Positions 60,208 through 64,000 of a stretch of 64,000 nucleotides of DNA are shown here, piece by piece. Positions within the stretch are counted from its first letter, which is position 1, and the number at the start of each line of letters is the position of its first letter. The notes under the pieces are model-generated. The model was given only the letters and a program-made list of their open reading frames with translations, was not told the origin of the DNA and made no database searches. The position numbers and the translations under genes are program-made. Source of the DNA: Heterodera schachtii (taxonomy: Eukaryota > Nematoda > Chromadorea > Rhabditida > Heteroderidae); contig SIJG01000014.1 in NCBI GenBank assembly GCA_023374025.1, positions 419,077 to 483,076 on the forward strand, written 5' to 3'.

Positions 60208-62880
60208 ACAAAACCAATGGACAACGAATGAATGGCCGACAAATCCGGAGTTCCTTTTCTCCTCTATTTGTTTACCGCCAAATTGTTTAAATCCCGGGAC
60301 CCAAAGAGCTGGGATGTTTAGATAAATCTGTTTTGTGTTGTTATTCGCTGTTCAACCATTCGCTAAATGGTTGGTATCCAATTATTGATGACCGTGGGCC
60401 GAACGAGGACGATGAAAGGGCGGAGGGAGGGGTCGGGAGGAAAGGGTCACCACAATGACGGACAAATCCCATTCATCCGAGGGCGAAGCCCATCCACTCC
60501 CCCCCCCCCCTTCTGCTGCCCACCCATTCTTTCGTCTGTTTTGCCCACCCGCGTAAACTTTTCTGCTGCTGCTGTTGTGAGTGATTTGCGATTGGCACAA
60601 AAAGGCCGGGTATTAGGCCCACATTTATTTGGTCTTTGTCTTGCCAAATTCCCAGTGCCACTCTCTTCCCCCCCCCCCCCCTCAAATCATCAGTCGGATA
60701 TCCTCCCTTTCCCCCCTCTCCCCGCCCTCTGCTTTTGCTTCTTGCCTGGTCAATTTTCTTCTGCTTTGCATTTGTTTGAGGACTGCCGGAGAAGGCGCCG
60801 AGCTGAGGAAGGAAATGGGAGGAAAGGGCGAAGCGAAAGTTTATTCGCCCGAATGCCCCGCCCCAAAGCCCAAAGATTCGGCTCAATTCATTCACTCACT
60901 CTTTTCTTGTTGGTCTTCATAAATGGACAAAGGCGGGCGAAGGTGTGGCGCGAATTGAGACAGCTCAAACACTTCCCGGGGACTTCTCCCCCCCCCCCCC
61001 CAAATTTGGGGCGACGGACGGATGAGTGAATGATCCTTCCCCTCCCTCCCGCCCCCTCCCCTCCCAAAATGTCTATTTTTGCGCAATGCGACGGAAAAAG
61101 TGAGGAGAAAGAGATGAAAGGGAAGGGATTCGAATTTGAGTGGCTTTTTCCTTTCGCTTGCGCTTCTTCGTTATTTCCATTGGCCTTTTCTCCCCCCCCC
61201 CCCAATTTCATCAAATTAACTCAATCACTTTGTGTCGTGCATGCAAAGTGCAAATTCAATGCCATTGCCGAATGAATGAATGAACGAATGAATGAAAGAA
61301 AGAAGGTTAGGCCCTAAAGAGTTTGTTGGGTCGGGCGAGGGGAGGGGGTGGGGGTGGACAGCCCATCATCATCATCATCATCTTCGTTAATAAACCATTA
61401 GCTGGCAGTTGCATCCGCTGCCCCATCCCCGGGCAAAGATTGTGCCGCCTGTCCTTTTCCTTTTTCTCCCTCCCATTTTCCTCAGCTTCCCCCCCCCCCC
61501 CCCCTCCGCCCTTTTAGTGGCCCACGCTGGTCATTTGTGATGTCCATTTGTGACCTCCCCTTCCTTCCGTTTTGCAAAATGGCATTTTTTCGTCCCATCC
61601 GGCGCATTCAACCGAATGAAAGTGCGCATTAAGTTTCCACGTGCACAACAGCATTTCCTTGTGCCAATTCCACACGCTCCCCTTCCCTCTTCTCTTTCTC
61701 TCTCTTCCTCTCCCTCTCTCTTCCTCCCTCTTTCTCTCTTTTCCTCTCCCTCTCTCTTTCATTTCTCTCTCTCTCTCTCTCCCCCTCTCTCTCCCTCTCT
61801 CTCTCACTCTCTCTCTCTCTCACTCACTCACTCACCTATAATAATCCGATATCGTTGAGTTAAGAAATTTGTTAGGTGAAGAGGATATTTGAGCACAGAA
61901 TGAAGATCAAAAGATCTGACGACCGACTAACGGAAGCATAATGGTTCAGCGACAGTGGCGACATATGGCCACACCGTCCGATCATTATTAGCTGGTTGGT
62001 GCCCCTTCCCTCCTTCCTCCTCCCCTTCTCGTCCATGCCCCTCCCTTTCCCCTTCCCTTCCTCTCCCCATTCTTTCCCTTTTCCCTAATAAATAAACACT
62101 TAAAAAAACATCTCCTAAATTATGGCCTCCTTTTCCTTTAGTTTATTTTTGTCATTATTTCTAATGGGTTGCTGCTTTTTCAAAGTTCGCTGTTTTTCGT
62201 CCATTCATTGCTTCATTTTTCTCCTTTTCTTCGGAAGAGGACATTTGAGAGCAGATGAAAGAACGGTAATATTCTGAAATAACGGAAATGGGAAAATTGG
62301 ATTAAATTGGGAAATTGTTAATTATTCCATCAGTGCCAAAGGAAAAGCCTTTCATTGAGAAAAGAGAATTAATATTATTTGGCTATTACTGTAAAAGCAT
62401 CATTAGACAGTCAGAAGAGTCGGAAACATTGGTCTGCTGGCAAAATTGCCAAAAGCAATAAGCAATATTAATCCTCCATTAATGCCCAACTCCGTCTGAA
62501 TCCAATTAATGCCGTCTTTTTCAGGAGAACCATTTCAGCTGTGTCTCTTCCCTTCCGTCCGGCTTTGAGTTTTGTGCCCAGAGGCTGTGCTTTGATCTCT
62601 TCCGCACTGACTCCGTTCGTCGTCTTCCTTTCCCCTTTTGTCCCTTCGTCCATTGCTTTCTTGTCCCTTTAGGGCCAAATCCTTTCGGGCTGTGCCAACT
62701 CTTCCGACCTTTGCATTGCCTCGGGCTGTTCCCTTTCCTCCGATGGCCAATCAGTTCGTTTGCTGCTCATTCTTTTCCCCATTTTGCCTTCCTTTCCCAA
62801 AGTTTGTCTGCTGTTGCGCCCATTCCTTCTGCAATGGCAAATCGCCCTCTTTGGTTCGGGCGCGGTGGAAAATGTTTCAG
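60208..62880. other. Intergenic with C-tracts and CT microsatellite
   Basis: C-runs at about 60500, 60670, 60990, 61195 and 61487 and a CT microsatellite at 61690-61832. No exon with homology. Short frames such as 60843-60890 are uncertain. An ATCATCATC trinucleotide run lies near 61365. Confidence 0.5.
61680..61832. repeat. CT microsatellite
   Basis: Imperfect CTCTCT/TCTCTTCCTC tract ending in CACTCACTCACTCA. Open frames through it on both strands are artefacts of the repeat. Confidence 0.9.
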
Positions 62881-64000
62881 AAGGGCGATTATCCAATGGC
62901 AATTGAGAGAGGAAGATGGAGAAAAAGTGCCAAAAATATGAAAAAGGAAAATGGGGAAAATAATAAAGGAATTGGAAGTGAGGAACAAATGCCAATGAAT
63001 GCGACAAGGAAAATGATGACAACAACAAATAAGCCAAAAACAACAAACCGAAGCAGTACAATAGGGAAAGGGAAGGAAGAAAGCGGAAGGAGGGAGGAAG
63101 AAAGGCGAAAGGATGAGGAAGAGAAGAGACGAAAAGCTAAAGAGGAAGTGAAAAAGCAGGAAGAGAAGAGACAAAAAGCGGAAGAGGAAAAACGGACTAT
63201 GAATGAGGAACACAAAAAACGGATGGATGGGGAAGAGAAGAGACGAAAAGCGGAAGAGGAAAAGCCGGAAGAGAAGAAACCAAAAGAAGCGGGAGAGGAA
63301 AAACGGATGGATGGGGAAGAGAAGAGACGAAAAGCGGAAGAGGAAAAGCCGGAAGAGAAGAAACCAAAAGAAGCGGGAGAGGAAAAACGGATGGATGAAG
63401 AAGAGAGGAGACGAAAAGCGGAAGAGGAAAAACCGGAAGAGAAGAAACCAAAAGCGGAAGAGGAAAAGCCGGAAGAGAAGAAACCAAAAGAAGCGGGAGA
63501 GGAAAAACGGATGGATGAAGAAGAGAGGAGACGAAAAGCGGAAGAGGAAAAGCCGGAAGAGAAGAAACCAAAAGAAGCGGAAGAGGAAAAAAGAATGGAG
63601 GAGGAAGAGAAGAGACGGATGGATGGGGAAGAGAAGAGACGAAAAGAAGTGGAAGAGAAAAAAAGAATGGAGGAGGAAGAGAACAGACGGATGGATGGGG
63701 AAGAGAAGAGACGAAAAGAAGTGGAAGAGAAAAAAAGAATGGAGGAGGAAGAGAACAGACGGATGGATGGGGAAGAGAAGAGACGAAAAGAAGTGGAAGA
63801 GAAAAAAAGAATGGAGGAGGAAGAGAACAGACGGATGGATGGGGAAGAGAAGAGACGAAAAGAAACGGAAGAACAAAGACGGAATGAAGAGAAGAAACGA
63901 AAAAAAGCGGAAGAGAAAAAACGACTGGATGAGGAAGAGAAGAGACGGATGGATGGGGAAGAGAAGAGACGAAAAGAAGTGGAAGAAGAGAAACGGAAGG
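62881..64000 (+). CDS. Lys/Glu/Arg-rich repeat protein (3' truncated)
   Basis: One uninterrupted plus-strand frame from at least 62881 (after a TTTCAG) to the window end, with in-frame ATGs at 62896 and 62938. After about 60 residues of ordinary sequence (ending NKPKTTNRSSTIGKGKEE) it becomes almost pure charged repeat: first units of about 28 residues (RMDGEEKRRKAEEEKPEEKK + PKEAGEEK), then about 24-residue units (RMDGEEKRRKEVEEKKRMEE + EENR) repeated three to four times. The alternating acidic and basic i/i+4 pattern predicts a long single alpha-helix, as in caldesmon or MAP7-type proteins. Frames on the opposite strand here are shadows. Function unknown; such proteins occur in the cytoskeleton, nucleolus and parasite secretions. 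Confidence 0.75.

Noticed and set aside
62767..63876. 369-codon open frame on the minus strand, Phe/Leu-rich
   Set aside because: It is the antisense shadow of the charged-repeat protein; periodic FFSSLLFPIHPS units mirror the Lys/Glu repeats.

Overview
This is a eukaryotic, almost certainly nematode, window. The genes are split into many small exons by introns that are often only 38-60 nt, and each family is recognisable by its metazoan/nematode domain order. The named families are SFT2, CAL-1-like calmodulin, phospholipid phosphatase, FIS1, ATPase inhibitor IF1, CSA/ERCC8, liprin-beta, tyrosine aminotransferase, an IkB-like ankyrin protein, CPEB, a sex-peptide-receptor-like GPCR and NVL. 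Two introns (SFT2 and GPCR genes) need a GC donor. Frequent GC-AG introns have been reported for cyst nematodes (Globodera), so a tylenchid plant-parasitic nematode is a reasonable inference, not a proof. I joined most exons by hand, checking the reading phase at every junction.

Layout: 1-2074 (+) 3' part of an SFT2-type vesicle transport gene; 2367-3732 (-) calmodulin-like; 7416-9335 (-) phospholipid phosphatase; 10677-11920 (-) FIS1 with an apparent one-base frameshift; 12253-14046 (+) a neurochondrin-like ORF and a second ORF that may belong to it; 14226-14847 (-) IF1; 14999-17077 (-) CSA/ERCC8; about 18049-26795 (+) liprin-beta, with transposons in its introns; 29151-30919 (+) tyrosine aminotransferase; 30920-37836 transposon-dense AT-rich DNA; 37837-40673 (+) IkB-like; 40674-45133 more nested elements; 45134-46741 (+) CPEB; 48853-52045 (+) peptide GPCR; 52235-53289 (-) claudin-like tetraspan protein; 55703-56244 (+) small secreted peptide precursor; 57087-60207 (+) NVL AAA-ATPase; 62881-64000 (+) Lys/Glu/Arg-rich repeat protein running off the end. 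The genes are a normal mixture of housekeeping and neuronal functions and do not form one pathway.

The most unusual content is mobile DNA. Five foldback elements (21514, 23964, 33033, 41649, 43977) share one architecture. In most of them the arms end in short motifs repeated in tandem, the motif differs in every element, and each is flanked by an 8-10 bp direct repeat. A second set of inverted-repeat elements has unrelated ends but one shared internal core of about 70 bp, present at least eight times between 34.9 and 45.0 kb. Two clear hAT-type MITEs with perfect 8-bp target duplications are also present, one nested inside another element. Runs of 9-25 G or C are strikingly common outside exons.
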